A DNA stretch of 64,000 nt from Callipepla californica brunnescens (Eukaryota; Chordata; Aves; Galliformes; Odontophoridae): the NCBI GenBank assembly GCA_023055505.1, contig JALIRH010000013.1, positions 1,488,001 through 1,552,000 of the forward strand, in the 5' to 3' direction. The notes beneath the pieces were generated by a model, which was given only the letters and a program-made list of their open reading frames with translations, was not told the DNA's origin and did not search any database. Position numbers and translations under genes: made by a program. Below, piece after piece: positions 49,981-63,244 of the stretch (positions are counted from its first letter, which is position 1; every line of letters starts with the position of its first letter).

Positions 49981-52900
49981 GCCACAGTTGTGTACTGTAG
50001 ACCTAATGCACAGTGAGAGCTGCTGCCTGTCAGCTGCCTCCTGCGCATCTCAGCCTTGCTGTGGTGCTGCTGGAGAGCCCAGGGTTCACACATTGCCCAT
50101 ACTCGTGGTCCTACACACTGTAGGGCAGAGGAATCTAACACACCACTTACTTGGAAACCCCCCCCTGTTTTGCAGAGAATTTTACTAACAGCGTTTTATA
50201 GCCTGTAGTGATGGGAAAGAAGGTAAGGGTGAATGGGAAGGTGGGGAGCCCATTTGTGAAACAGTCACAAAGTCTAAGGTTTTCTAAGGATTTTTAAGGT
50301 TGTCGTTGTCTCCTTAAATTAAATTGGAGCCAAGCACCTAGGGTCATCTGCAAACCCCAGCTGAGTCACTTAATGAAAAAAGAAAAAAGAATAGTTTCTT
50401 TGCGTAGTTCCCTTCCCTTCACCATTATCAGGGTACATGGGATTCTGTAAGCACTTCCTCTGTGAACCAAGGTACTGAGGGCTGCTGTCTCTGTATGCAG
50501 CTCCAGCTCTGTGTGGAAAGCATTTCAGATCTAAACTTTCAGAGATCAATCATGTGATTAACACAGCTGTTCCCATGATGAGTGCTTTCTCTCCCTGTGG
50601 TAAAAGTAGTTTTGAAACACCTCATCCAGTATGACTCCAAAACGTTTCTTCTGCACTCGGACTTGACCCAGCTGCTATGGTTGCACGCTGGAACTATAGC
50701 CATTATCAAAAATACCTCTAGAGAATGAAGGAATAAGCTTGGGGCTTCCCAGAGGCTCACACAGGACAGTCAGACTGCAGTCAGTAAGTTTCAAGCTCTT
50801 TTTTCTTCTCTGCTGTATGTCTTCTTCATAGAGTTTTACAGAGAGACCGCAACCACGTCAAGCTCCAGAATGGAGCAGCTTCATTCTGTGTGTTCAAAAC
50901 TACCTCTTCTGTTATGACAGATAACTTCAGGCTGGCTACAGAATCTGTAACAGGGATTGGTAACCCTCCAGGATGATACTTGGCACTCAAGAGCTAACAC
51001 ATGTTTTTGTTTCGTGAGCATGAGTCTAATAAAATGGCTCACTGGTTTAAGATACCTCTGAAAACAAGACACAGTTGGATGTAGAAATCGCAATGGTTTG
51101 GCAAGTTCAATTATTAACTTCTCTTGCAGGGTTAAACTTTGACCAGAAATTTGCCGTGAACCCATGGGCACATCCTGCTAGGAAACAAGACGCAGAAATC
51201 CTCCACTGTCCTCCTTGATTTATCTGTGCAGAATGTAGTCAGAGTATAGAGCTTTATTTTCCCCTGAGGAAGTCATGGCAGCCTCCATCCCCTCTGCAGA
51301 GCAGAACGCTCTCACGTTTCATGTTTTAATCCTTTGAATATGATTCTGCCCTGCTCAGGACAGTACATCTGAGGAAAATGTGGCTGGTCCTGGACTGGCC
51401 TGGTGTATAGGCTGCTTTCACCACGTTTTGGGAGAAAATGGGACGTGATGAGAAGCCTGAGCTGTGTTAGCTCTGCAGTGTCCTGTGGGATTGTTTTTGA
51501 ACACGGCAGCTAAAGATAGAAGTGCACCACAGAGATGCTAAAAATACTGCCCAACTCTACGGTGGTTGTTTAGCATTTGGAGTGCTATAGTTGGCCTTAC
51601 ACAGACAAAGGGAAGATGCAGTTTTGCAATTTGAATATGCAAATGAAATCCTGATCTTGCGAATGTGCAGTCAGATGCTTGAATCTGAAAGGACCGCTTA
51701 TATTCCTGAAGTTAAGCATTGGCAAGATTAAGAGTTTAATCGGTTAAATACGATGTCATCAGAAGTTGTGTGATTGCGGTGCAATGTGGAGACATCAGTT
51801 CAAAAGACAAAAAAAAAAGGTCTTTGCATGATTAAGATCAGATTTTTACACTCCACATGTTGACGGAACCATGTTGTCTGATAAACCATCTCTTACTAAC
51901 AGCAGGTTGCAAACTGTTTCTTCTTTACAATTTATATGTGTGATATAGTAAACATTGTTTTAATATCAGTGGGAACACACGCTATGCTTCATAGCTTTCA
52001 ACTGTGTGACCTTTAAAGGCAGGACAAAGGCTTTGAAATTAGAGTTTACATAAAACTGAGAAGCACAGGGAGCTTAAAAGGCTGTGTAATTCACTTCTGC
52101 AGCAAGAACACCATTTTCTCTAACGTTGTTTGCACAAGTCAACATTTATGTTGTCAATTTGCAGTGATGAATGTGTGATTAACATCACATCCAGGACAGA
52201 GGGGAACTGGTATCTGTAACAAGTTGAGAGGTTCTGTGGTTAAAATCTGAGTGACTGAAGCATTGCATCTTTTGCCGGAGGCAATTCCTTCAAATCCTGT
52301 GTATTTTTAATTTACTCCTTTAGTTAATAAAAGAGCAAAGACGCAGTCCCATCCCTGCTGAAGTCAGTGTCCTAAAATATTTATTTCACTGAGGCCAGGT
52401 TTTCAACAGCTTCATACAGCATGAGGGCTTCAGGGGTGGGGTGATGGTCTGCCTTTAGTTTCATTTCTTTAGGAACACTGGTCTGCAAAAGCCCTTTAAA
52501 TATCCACAGTTCAGACACCATCCGAGCAGCGTGTGCTGTTGGACCCAGAGCCCCAGGGCCAGAGCCTTCTCACTGCTCCAGGAAGGAAGCCTACAAATAA
52601 CATCTTGCCAGTGAACCATATTCCTATTCCAGATAATGCACACTGAGGAAGGTGGACCTGCTGTGCAGAGAAGGATGGAGGTTTTCAAAGGAAGTACTCA
52701 GAAACAGATGTTCTCAACCAAACTCTTTCGCTTTACAAATCATTCCTGCCTCTGGCTCTGTCAGTCTTTCTACACCCGGGCTCAGTGGAGATTTGCTAGA
52801 TTCGTGATCACTCTAACTTTAAATGAGACTTTTTTTTATGGGCCTCTGTTAATATCCTGCTTATTGTTTCATTTATTGGAGTGCGAAGAAACTTTGAGGA

Positions 52901-53454
52901 GCAAAGGCGTAAGGTGAAAGGTAGGCAAGGAGCCATTCTAAATGTTTCCTTAACATGCCCATGTTTTTCCATCTTTCTTGAGCTGTGCTCCTATTTCTGA
53001 TGCCAGCTATGAAAAACTTCATATCGTCCTTTTAAATGCCTTGTCCACTGCTAAGCTCAGTGAAGATCTATGGATGTAGTAATGCATTGCTTTCCAATAC
53101 AGAAAGCAAAGTAGAAGGCCATTTAGCAGTCTGATGTGAGGCCACCCAGCACGAGCATTCAGGTAGAGCCATGCAGGTGAGGTTGGAGCTTTTATTCATT
53201 GGGGGAGTAAGTGTAAGTACTTCCTCAGTTGAGATAGAACCTTTTATTTATTTCTTTATTTTGAAATCCCGTAGTTTCTTAGCACTTTAAGAACTTGAGA
53301 GCTTTTTGGACCCAGATTTGACCAAATCGAAGGCTTTCCTGTTAATTCCCCAACAATACTTTCTGACAGAATGGAACCCATCCTCTGATAGAAATGCAGG
53401 AATAAATCTTCTGGGACTTGATCAAATAATGTAATATCTAGCAGAAGAAAAAAA

Positions 53455-53467
53455 GGGGGGGGGGGGG
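53455..53467. repeat. Poly-G tract (G13)
   Basis: Thirteen consecutive G directly after an A-rich run. Length may be uncertain in the assembly. Confidence 0.85.
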
Positions 53468-56400
53468 AACTTGGTGTTATCTGGTGAATGGTAAACCTAG
53501 CTCCTGATTTATGAATGTATACAGTCTGTTCCCTATACAGAACTCCTGTTAAATTACGGTCATTGTGTAACTGTGACAGTGTCAGAGGCTGGAAAAGAGG
53601 AAAGAAAAGTTACTGTCAAATCCCAGAAGATCCAAGTAGCAAAACCATCACTTTTTGCTCAGTAGAGAGGATCTGAATTCTTGAGTGTAGCTGTTGCAGT
53701 GAGATTAATGTAGTCTACAAAATTACTGCAAAGTGTTCCATAGGACTTTGAAATTAATGGACTATAAAAAAAGATATAAAACAATACTGCTGGTATTAAA
53801 ATGGAGGTAAGATGAGGTAATACTGACGGAGAGACGCTAAGTCTAAGATTGATCTTGATTTACAGCCAGATATGAAAGAAACACTCTTGTACTACATCTT
53901 AAAACCCGAAAGGTAGAGAACTTCTGTCTTCAGCTGTCTCGTTAATAGTGCTTGTCATTACATGGAATGTGGAAACATCAGCCAGACAATATGCATGGTG
54001 TAGTTGCTGCAGGTCTTCAGATGACTAATTAAGAGGCATCTGCGCCGAGATCTCCTGCTAGCAGTACAATACAGGAGCAAGCAGTAGTCCTGTTCCTCCA
54101 GATCCATTTGTCAATAGCAATTTTTCCCTTGGAAAAATTTCCATTTCTAACGATGCCATTAATACTGAAAGCAGATGAATTGGTAAGGAAAGACATGGTA
54201 GAAAGACGCTGAACATTTGTTTTGATAGGGCAGATCTCTGTTGGTGCCTCTGAAATGAGATTGCTTCTGTCTGACCTGAAAAGTAGCAAAGCTAACGTCT
54301 GGTTCTTTTTTCTTTTTCTCCCTTTCTTAGTTTAATTTATTTTCTTTACAATAAATGTCTCTTCTGTGCAGCTGGCTTGCATGGGATGAAGAGACAGGTG
54401 TATTCTTGTCTGTGTGCTTTCTTTTTTTTTTCCCTTGGAGCTGATCCTACATGAGGATTTCGATATTAAGGATGATGCCTGTAATTTTAGACAAGGGTAA
54501 TCAGAAAAGCCGTGCTCACAGACTTGCTGCCATGCAGCCTGCAAGGTGTTCTGACTTACAGCAGCATGTGGATTAGCTGCATTTCTGTCATTATGGGCTT
54601 AACTGCATTCACAGAAATCATTATGAGAAAATCGTATTTGTAGCATTTCCTTCCCTTTAACATATATATTTTTTAAGATATATAAAAAATGAAATACGTA
54701 ACACTCTTGGTAATCCAGGTTGAATTTCCTGTTAGTTTCTGCGGTTTAAGCTTATTGTAAGATCGCATCTTTCTGGTTTTGTATAGTCATGATGTTTTGG
54801 ATGGTTGTGCTTACGAGCCAAATCCTGCAGTTCTAGGTATTTGCAGCCAACGTTGCTTCCTATGCTGCGTGGTTGGTTAAGTGGGGAAAGATGCAAAAGA
54901 TGAAGGAAATTCACAGATCAGCAGTCATTTAAAAGTTCACGTACGTTAAGTAGTAGCAGTTTCTTTCTCTTTGAACACAGTTTTGGATTCCTTCGAAGAT
55001 ATGCACTGATATATTGAATAAAATGAGGGATCACAGTGAGTGGTAATGGTCGCAGGGACAGGGTCACAGCAGGATTCTGCCAAGTGACCCAGAGCTGGCT
55101 GTGCTGGTGGGAGATGTAGTTGTACACATGTAGCAGCATTTGTATAGGCTAAGCTAACCATGCTAATAGAGCTGTTTTAAAGGTGGCAGATTTCGTATTG
55201 CAGCTGTAAATTATACACTGGAGAGAAGCTCCAGCTCCTGGTAAAAATAAATAATCCAGGTAATGGATACAAGCTAACCAATAACTGATGTGCTTTCATG
55301 GTTAAATGACTGCTTGCAACCCCGGTTCCCCTTCCTACATCCTCCCCTCTGATTGCCTATTTCCATGAATATTTTGAATAGAAGGAAATCCAGCCCTGTG
55401 GATTTTCCCTGGTCATAATCCTTTCTCCATTACCACAGCTTGATGGGAATGGATCTGCCACCTTTCCAGCCTCCAAATACCAGGCAGACCCAAAAGCAGA
55501 CCTTTGTCTTGTACACCTTAACTGAGGAATTGAGATATTACTACTTTTAAGTCTAGTGAAACATTTCTTTGGAAGCTTGAAATCATATTCTGATCTCTTT
55601 CTTGACAATGTGAAATGGCAGCTTTAAGTCCATCCGTGCTCAAATCACCTGAAATCAGAAGGGTCAACCAGCCTAAAGCAGTAGGAAAAATGAGGTTTTA
55701 GTTTATGTTTAATCTTAGCGTGGGGAAAGTGAACAGTAGCTTTTTAATTGCTTGAGCCCCCTTGAGTTCTCCTTGTAGCCTGGGACGTGAAAGCATACTT
55801 CTTGTTCCTGGTAGTCATAAACTGCTTCAGCTACTCACTGTGTGCCTCAGCAGGAGGCATTTTTGGATTCAGATATGTAATGTGAGCTTCTATTATCAAA
55901 TGGCAGCTAGCTTGCACAAATGAGAATCTGCAGATGAGCTAAATGCACTTAATGCAGAGACAGGTTCTGCTGTTGTTAAATGGGATCTTTGCCCACAAGC
56001 GTTCAGGTTTTGTTGCTCATCTGCAAGCCAGCCTGCTAAGGAAAACAGCATGTCTGATAGTTCAAGCAGGGCTGCAAGTAACTGCTGCCGTTTAAGAGGT
56101 AATGTTATATCAGATACACTTTGCACTTTTCTCACCTTTTTTTTTCACAGTCTGTCCTCAAAAATTAGCAGGTCATTGGAATCCATATAGACTGTGAAGA
56201 AGCAAGCAATATAGAGCACAAACCTTTCGGATTGGTGCACTTAGGCACGGGAGAAAAAAAAATGTGTCATTTTCTTGTTTTATATGGAAAATTGCCAGTT
56301 TCATTTTTTCATTACATGACTGTTTTTGTCAGAACAGATAGAAACATTTTGGGCTGATGGGCAGATAGCTCTCGCTGAAGCTTGTTGAAGCCACAGAGAC

Positions 56401-59400
56401 TGAAGTCTTGATGGCTGAATGCTGCAAACAGTTTGCCTCTGGCAAATACATGCTTCCAGTTTTGGCAGTGTTGAGTGTTTGAAAGAGACAGAGAGTGAAA
56501 GGTTCTCTGGTCAGCTCAGTTGAGCAATGCTCAGATTTTATACTGTGTGGAAGGAAAAAACCAGTCTGCAACAGATCCTGAAAAACAGGAGAGTTGGAGA
56601 CCCAGCATGCCATGGAGTCTCAAGGGAATGCTAGAATTTGCAGGCTGATGTGCTAAAGCAAAGCTCCTCCACTCTTTTCAGGCTGCTGCATTATTCAGCC
56701 CTACCACCAGAAATTAACTGTGTTCTCTCTCACAATACTTCATCTAACCTTCACTGTTGGTGACCTCGATTCCCCAGGTTTCTGAGGCACCAGGGTTTAC
56801 TCTGAAAGGCTTTGAGAAGGGCTACAGGGGAACACTAGCATGTCCTGGTGGCTCAGGAAAAACTGAAATATTCCCCACCTGCTCGTTCTCCTCCTACCGT
56901 TGTTTTTCTTTAATCAAACCAATAGAAGAGTCAGCTTTCCCAAGAGTTACAAGGGTCTTGTGACTCCTGGTGAAAGAAGGTTATCTGACTCCCATTCTGG
57001 ATGTCCCAGATCAATGTATTTCACACTGTTATGTCAAGAGGGTTGCCGGCGATGACGGCATGGGCAGGGAGTTGAGGGGGCTGGATGAGATGCTGGAGGA
57101 GAACACTTCATGGACTCTACAGAGGGGGTTTTAAAATGGCGGTGTCTCATTGGGCCTGGTTCTCGCAAGAAGATGGATGTGGGTGTGGGAATCGCTGCTG
57201 TAGGTTGGATCACTCAGTGGCAATGAGTGGGGTGAGGTGGTTGCAGATCAATAATCAGCACCCTGCGGTTGCTCTAAATCAAGGCTTGAATCTCTGACAG
57301 GCTGCAGAAGCCAGTCAGAAGCGCAGAAATACCTCACCAAACATTTTTCTTCTCTTGTTTCCTCTTTACGCTGTCCTAAATAGAAATCTTCTCTTCTATT
57401 TGGCTTATATTTGGTGGAAGGGGGATGAAAGCCACGATGCAGCAGGTGTTGGGGGCTCTTTTCTGCCTGCTGGGGTTCAGCAAAGGCCCAAGGGACAGGA
57501 GCAGAGCTCATGTGGGCCAGCAGTGGGGCAGGCTGGGTCACCAGGCTGATGGGGTGACAGGGAGTTCTTGGATTAAAGGAAGAACAGAAGCACAGTGATG
57601 GCAAGGCAGCGAGCCAGCCTGGACGAGCTCACACGGTGTGTTATTAAAACCCGATGGCACCGCTGCGGTGTGCATCTTTTAACAGTTTGATCTCTCTGCT
57701 TCAGCTCTCGTCACTTGCAGCCATTGCTGAGAAGCAGTAGGTCTCTGGAGCCCAGCACCGCTGCCTGTGCTTGGGAGGAGGGAGCAGTGGTGGGGCACAA
57801 CCTGCAGCCCCCAGCCCCGCTGCACAGCACAGAGCCCACAGAGCACACTGCTCACATGCGGGGACTGCTGCCCTGCACAGAGCTGCTGTGTGACAAAGGG
57901 GATGTTTGTAACCACAGCTGCGGAGCTGCCAGGGAAGAAGCAGTGTAAACAGTTATTATTTATTCTTGTTACACTACCATTAGGAACTAGCAGTACAACT
58001 CCTTTGGAACTTGGGCCTTTCCCTGTTAGCTCAGGAAGTGCAGCAGGGCCGGGATCATGGCATGCTCACCTCTAAAAGCAAACCAGTCCAACATTCCCCA
58101 CTTCAGGGAGCTTGCCTTAGTTTCCCAAGTATTCCCCCAAAGAAGTTAACACCTGCGTGCTAATGTACTGCCTGGATTTTGACAAGGTCACAAGTGCCTG
58201 TTTGTTGCTTATCTCTCCGTCATAGTTTGCAGATGCGAATGGGGTTTTCCCACACGTGTACTTCTCCCAGCCAGCTTAAGAGTGTGTGTGTTATGTGTTT
58301 ATATGGTATTTATATTCCCTTACCAGTATTCAGTTTGGAAGAAGGCTGCCCAACATACAGTCAGCAGAGAAAGGGAAAGAGCATATATTTGTCAAATAGC
58401 ATAAACCTTCTCAAACGGAAGGATAAAGAGTAGGTATAAATCTGCTCCCTTCTGTGGGAATCCAGGGCTGAGCAAGGGAAGTGTGCAGTTCAGAGGGAGC
58501 TGAGGAGCTGTGCTGGCTCCATCAGAGACCGCAGCAGCGCAGTGTGCAGTGTGGGAGGAGCAGTCACGTGTGTCTGACTGAGGAATATTTCAGCGAGCCT
58601 GTCCACCCCGAGGAGACAATTCTGTATGTCCCTAATTCTTCATACTTAAGTGCCTGGTGAAATACTGTTGTCTTTCTTTCATTTGTGATGTGCTCGAAGC
58701 AGAGAGCTGGTGATGCTCAGTCATCCCTTCTGCCCAAAACTACTCTGTGATTTGTTTAGTCCGCTTTAAGAACGGTATCTTTCTCAAACTTGCAGCTGTA
58801 GCCAAATATAATTTAATCAAGATGCAATACTGTGAAATTCTGTGGAGTTGGATTTGCCAAAACTGGAGGAAAATGGCCTTCTGGATTTCATGGTTCTAGT
58901 GCAAATATTAACCTGGGCACCAGGAACCTTGCTTCTCAAGAGAACACTCAGCTAACATCACTGCACCTCTTCCAGCCTGGCTTACTTAGAAATCCTTTCC
59001 CACTTTTGGAATAGCTGTGCTTCTGAGCACCATGGCTTTATTTTACCCGTAGTTGTAGTCTTGGGGAAGTGGGCTTGCACATTACTCCCCAGTGCAACTG
59101 TTAGACAATACTTTTTAAGTGTTTAGAAGGCCCAGTTTTCTCCCCAGTAGCTCAGAGCACAGGAATGTCCTGTGGCAGGGATGTACATGCCAGCATGTCA
59201 GCTGGCCAAGTGTGGGAGATCCCCAGCACTGCCTGCTGCAAGGTTCCCAGCCTGCAACTTGGGAATGTACAGTGTTTATTTTGGATGTGTGAAGCCTGTG
59301 TAAAGATTCCCTATACATGCCTGGGTTTAAATATATGTAGTTATGCTCTACCAACGTGTTTCAGCCTACACAGGGCAGCATCTGTTGAAACATGTACCCC

Positions 59401-61510
59401 TGGCTTAGTTTTATCAAAGAAAATGAAGGAAAACAATTTCATCCATCATTAGACCAACACTTGGGAGAAGATTTAGGCCTTGTTCCATTTCCTCAAGCTA
59501 TGCAAATTTTGGACTCATCGGCCCAGAGAAATAATCCAGTCCCTGGTGCTTCAGCCTTCTCTGGCAGCGATGTAAAGGCATTCTCTTGCAGTCAGGGTCA
59601 AACCATGCATGGCACAGCTGACCATAGAGGGCTGCTGGGCCACCAGCATGCAGGACACTGAAAGCAGTGCTCCCCATTCTGTGCTGGCTCCAGCTCACTC
59701 ACGGTTTCCGGGCACAGCCCAGGGTAAAGCAGTACAGCTGGAGGCCACAAAAGGTGGCAGGAGCGGTGACTGCTCTATAAGGGATAGCTCTTAGAGGGTA
59801 GGTGAAGAATGTCTGTGAAAATGTCTCTTTTCCACAATACCATTCAGAACTGCTATGTGGTAGGTGAATTTCTCCCACAGCCTGATCAGCAGCTCACCGT
59901 AGCGTGCAGACCTGTATTTCCATCTGCCAGCACTCTGTTCCTCATGTGCAATTAAATTTGTGTCCTCTCACTCACCTCCAAATACCCGTGTAAGTGGGCA
60001 TTAGCATCTAGGAAAGTATCTGTGTCACCTGATCACGTTGGACCAAATTTGCCATCTTCTCTCTGCCCACAAGTTAGAAACAAACGATGTGAGAGCAGTC
60101 GTGTGTGTCCAGCAGCTGCCCCATGTTCCCAGCTCAGAACAACCCCCATTTGTGGTCAGTTACTTGAACCCATGGAAGATGGCCTGAAGTGGCTATTGGC
60201 AGCTGCATTGTGTGCCCACATCGCATCCTGCAGCCTTGCACACCCTGTGGTGACCATCCTGTGACAATAGCTGTATTGAGCACCAAAGTGGTTGCTTGTG
60301 TAGTGATGCCTCGACACAGGCAAGATGTGTGTAATAATTAGTGCAAAATTCAGAAGTCAGTCGTACCCACTGCAGCCTTACAGTGGACATGACTATGCTG
60401 GCAATAGGTGGTGGAGCTTTTCTAATGCCACGGGCTGGTGTTACGAGTAGATAGGATTGTTTTCCTGGTGCGAGGTGACTAGAAGTGCTTTGAATCGTAG
60501 TGCAGGGCTGGGAGAGGTTTTACTGTGAGCTGGCTTAGAGGAACAGTGACTCTCAATGGCTTTCCCATTGCTGACAAGATACTTTTCTAAACGCCACCTC
60601 CCTCTACTGTTACACAAGAACAGAAGGCTTTTTCCCTTAACTTGAAGGGACAGTGTTAATGTTTGATTAATCATATGACGTACAGGCATATTTGGAAGAG
60701 ATTGCTATATTGCACTGTATTTGTTTTAGAGACATTATTTTTAGTTTCAGTTTCTTCGTAAGATGGTTTCATTTTCCTCCCAAACTTGTGGATTTACAGC
60801 TATACCATTTCTTGAAGATATTTCCTTCATGGTGTTTGGAAAATATTTCAGTTTTACAAATGAGCTGCATGGTAATGTGAATGAAGCCCGTGCCACCAGA
60901 CTTAGAAGAACAAAAGTGAAGATTTTAGCTGTTATTTACTGTTCAGAAAATCTAAACTGTCTATGATAGGAAAGCTTGAAAGCTGGAAGTCTGATTAGGC
61001 AGGTAATCAAGATCTGTTTGTTTGTTTTTGTTCATATGGAAAGCATGCCAATTATTTCAGATACTCTGTCCACAAAGAAAGTATAACAACTTAGTTGTCT
61101 CAGGTCTGAATTTAATCCGAGCCACTGGCAGAAGGTTACTAAATTCAATCCAGGGTTTCATGCAGTTCTGCCATTGCTTCGATTTAAAAATTGGTACCAT
61201 GAAAATGTTGGCATGTTTGCTATGCGGGGAGTGTAACGTCTTAATTGAAATGATACCAGAAACGATTTTAAAAACTTGTATTGGAGATCACATGACAGAC
61301 AGTGTTTTATAGCTTTAGCATGTGTCTTAAGGCCAGCGTGTGAGATCGAGCCTCTGTCTGACTGTAACTCTTCTGATTTCACTGAAGTCGCACCCACTTA
61401 AATCCTGATTGAATTTGTCTCGCATGATTGGTTTTTTAATTGCGTGATTTAATTTTCAGTATCTCCAACCCGGTGTTACAGTTCGGAGCTTTAGCACACA
61501 TTAGAGTAAG

Positions 61511-61552
61511 GTCAGTAACCATTTTTTCTCATTTTTATTTTCCCAGTTACAG
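61511..61552 (+). other. Splice acceptor with a tandem AG choice
   Basis: A possible branch site (CAGTAAC, 61513-61519) precedes a strong pyrimidine tract and TTTTCCCAG, with the first AG at 61545-61546. Six bases later a second AG ends TTACAG at 61551-61552. Both are in the same frame, so use of the second would only remove Leu-Gln. An in-frame TAG at 61502-61504 shows that coding cannot extend far to the left without splicing. Confidence 0.8.
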
Positions 61553-63244
61553 GGATCCATTAAAAGAAAACTGGAAGATGATAGCTCTCCTGCCTCCAGT
61601 GGTGTGCCTGATGTCATTTTCCCAAATGACAGTAAACGACTTTGTCTCGATGATGTAACCCTTTCCATGGGCCAAGGTACCAATCCCAATGTGGCATGTC
61701 CGGAAATGCAAAGTTCTCCGTTCTCCACCAGTCACAGCACTTCTTCCATGGGAGTCACAGGTCATTCAGTGCTCCTTGAAAACAATCACATGAATGGCAG
61801 TGGCATTGGCTCCCCATTTTCTGTGCCACCCAACACAGAAATAAATCAGAAGGGGTCAATAGGAGGGCAGGGTAACAGCATTGTCCACTATGATGAGAAA
61901 GGAAACAGCTTACAGTCTGTGGACCAAGAGCTGCAAGATCTATTGGAAGAGCTGACAAAGATGCCTGATCCTTCTCCCAATGACCTGGATCTGGAGAAGA
62001 TTCTGGGCAGCAAGGCTGAAGAGCCACTTGGGCTGAGTCATTCTCAACCAAGCATAAGTACCACTCCCAAGTCCTCCCCGCAGACTTCCCACTTGGAGAA
62101 CCATGTTGCTAACAAAGATTTTTCCCCAGGCTGCAATCCAACCAGTGGAGGATCTCCTCAGATGAGGCCATCATCTGCTGGAGCTAACTTCCAAGTTCCT
62201 CCCTCAAATAAAACTGCTGCATCACCCATCTCTACGGCAGCTCAGAGCAAGAACCAGCCACCACCCATGCTTCCAGTACCCTTACCCAACATACCTGGCT
62301 CCAACTGGCATGCTCAGCAGCTAAAGCAGCTGGCTGCTAGCAAGCAGGTGTCTACTACAAAGCAACAAGTACAGGCTCCTAGCTGGCCTACTATGTCTCC
62401 TCCTGGTCTCTCTCCTCCTTATAGGGCAGGATCATCCCCACACCATCAGCCTTTCAGTCCTCAAAATGTTATGGTATCTGGTATGCCTGCTAATAATTTA
62501 CCGGGAAACAATATTCAGAGTCCTCAAAACACTCTGCTTTCAAGCATGACTTCCAGCAGCACCCCCTCCAGCGGCCCCTCTCCTCCCTATGGGTCTGAGA
62601 AGCTTTCCAGTCCAGCTCTGAACCAGCAGCCCTTCAGCCCACAGAGCTCCATGCTTCCAGCCCTGACAGCAGCCAGCTTACCAGCCAGCAATATTAAAAG
62701 TCCACAGAACAACTTGGTTGCCAGCATGGCTTCCACAAGTACTGGACCATCTCCACCGTACAGGCCGGAGAAGCTGTCAAGCCCAGCTCTGCATCAGCAG
62801 CCCTTCAGTCCTCAAGGTACATTAATCTCCAATATCACTCCCAACAACAATCCCACAAATATGCAGAACTCACTTTTTAAGTCGATGACTACAAGCCAGT
62901 CCAAAAATATGAACTTAATTATGCAGCAGTCGTCTGCGAGCTTACAGCCGGGTCTGGTGAATGAGAGCCCCGTTAGCCAAGACCAGTTTTCTTTCAACAA
63001 CACCAAGCCGCTGTCTCACTTTGCCTCGGAGTCAGCTACTCAGAAGATGTCACCCCTGACAGCAGGACAAGGGCAGCAGTCGCTCATCCACTATCTGCAG
63101 CAGCAGCAGCAGTCTCCAGCCGCCCAGCAGTCCCAGCAGGCTAACAACAGCCAGTTCCTCCAGCAGCAGTTCCGGCAGCTGATGCAGCCCCATCGGATGC
63201 AGAGACACATGCAGTCTGCCGCACTGCCATCTCAAAACAGACAG
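61547..63244 (+). CDS. MAMLD1: MAMLD1 large internal coding exon (partial gene)
   Basis: A 566-codon exon, phase 0 at both ends, beginning LQGSIKRKLEDD. MAMLD1 is a nuclear mastermind-like protein; in mammals it is reported to activate the HES3 promoter and support testosterone synthesis, and is linked to X-linked hypospadias. Visible by exon residue: a basic KRK (6-8) and SKR (29-31), likely nuclear-import residues; an acidic leucine motif QELQDLLEELTK with DLDLEKILG (124-154), a plausible activation segment; HAQQLKQLAASKQ (255-267); three Ser/Pro-rich repeats (287-450); NTKPLSHF (485-492), shared in form by MAML1, MAML2 and MAML3; LIHYLQ then Q5 (513-522); and a Gln-rich end. From memory, human MAMLD1 shares the DLEKILG, LLEELTK, SPPYRPEKLSSP and NTKPLSHF blocks, and fits better than MAML1-3. 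The frame runs 74 codons past the donor CAG|GTGAGT before stopping, which I read as intron. The first in-exon Met is at 61667. N- and C-terminal exons are not in this block. Confidence 0.93.
62405..62896 (+). repeat. MAMLD1: Three tandem protein repeats inside MAMLD1 exon
   Basis: Three units of about 56, 57 and 51 codons begin at 62405, 62573 and 62744. Each starts with G-[LP]-SPPY, then a SSP segment, then QPFSPQ (62443 area, 62630 area, 62801 area). Units 1 and 2 go on to NI[QK]SPQN and then a Leu-[SA]-SM segment, while unit 3 has NMQNSLFKSM. Units 2 and 3 share EKLSSPAL[NH]QQPFSPQ almost exactly. This is intragenic duplication within one exon. The many Ser-Pro pairs are possible sites for proline-directed kinases. 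Confidence 0.85.
63098..63112 (+). repeat. MAMLD1: Short (CAG)5 polyglutamine tract in MAMLD1
   Basis: Five pure CAG codons after HYL, coding Q5, followed by SPAAQQSQQ. MAML-family exons carry long and variable Gln runs at this place (MAML2 and MAML3 much longer, from memory), so this copy is short. Pure CAG repeats can vary in length between individuals. Confidence 0.9.

Larger units (their letters stand above)
35138..61519. other. Probable MAMLD1 intron; no exon recognised
   Basis: About 26 kb of non-coding sequence up to the acceptor of the large exon. I looked for frames with splice-consistent borders and for MAML-family motifs and found none. The longest frames (37045-37584 -, 47594-48199 -) have no domain and are crossed by stops in every plausible extension. 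Simple repeats are annotated separately. Conserved enhancers may be present but cannot be told from a single sequence. Confidence 0.5.

Noticed and set aside
52335..52375. Phrase 'CAGTCCCATCCCTGCTGAAGTCAGTG' as an old repeat
   Set aside because: Single weak core, no arms, no second half.
61361..61405. Phrase 'GTAACTCTTCTGATTTCACTGAAGTC' as an old repeat just before the MAMLD1 exon
   Set aside because: Resembles 'ATTTCAATGGAGTTAC'-type repeat cores only loosely; not called.
61547..63244. MAML2 or MAML3 as the identity of the large exon
   Set aside because: NTKPL-HF and HY-Q-run motifs are shared, but the DLDLEKILG, LLEELTK and SPPYRPEKLSSP blocks match MAMLD1 as recalled and not MAML1-3.
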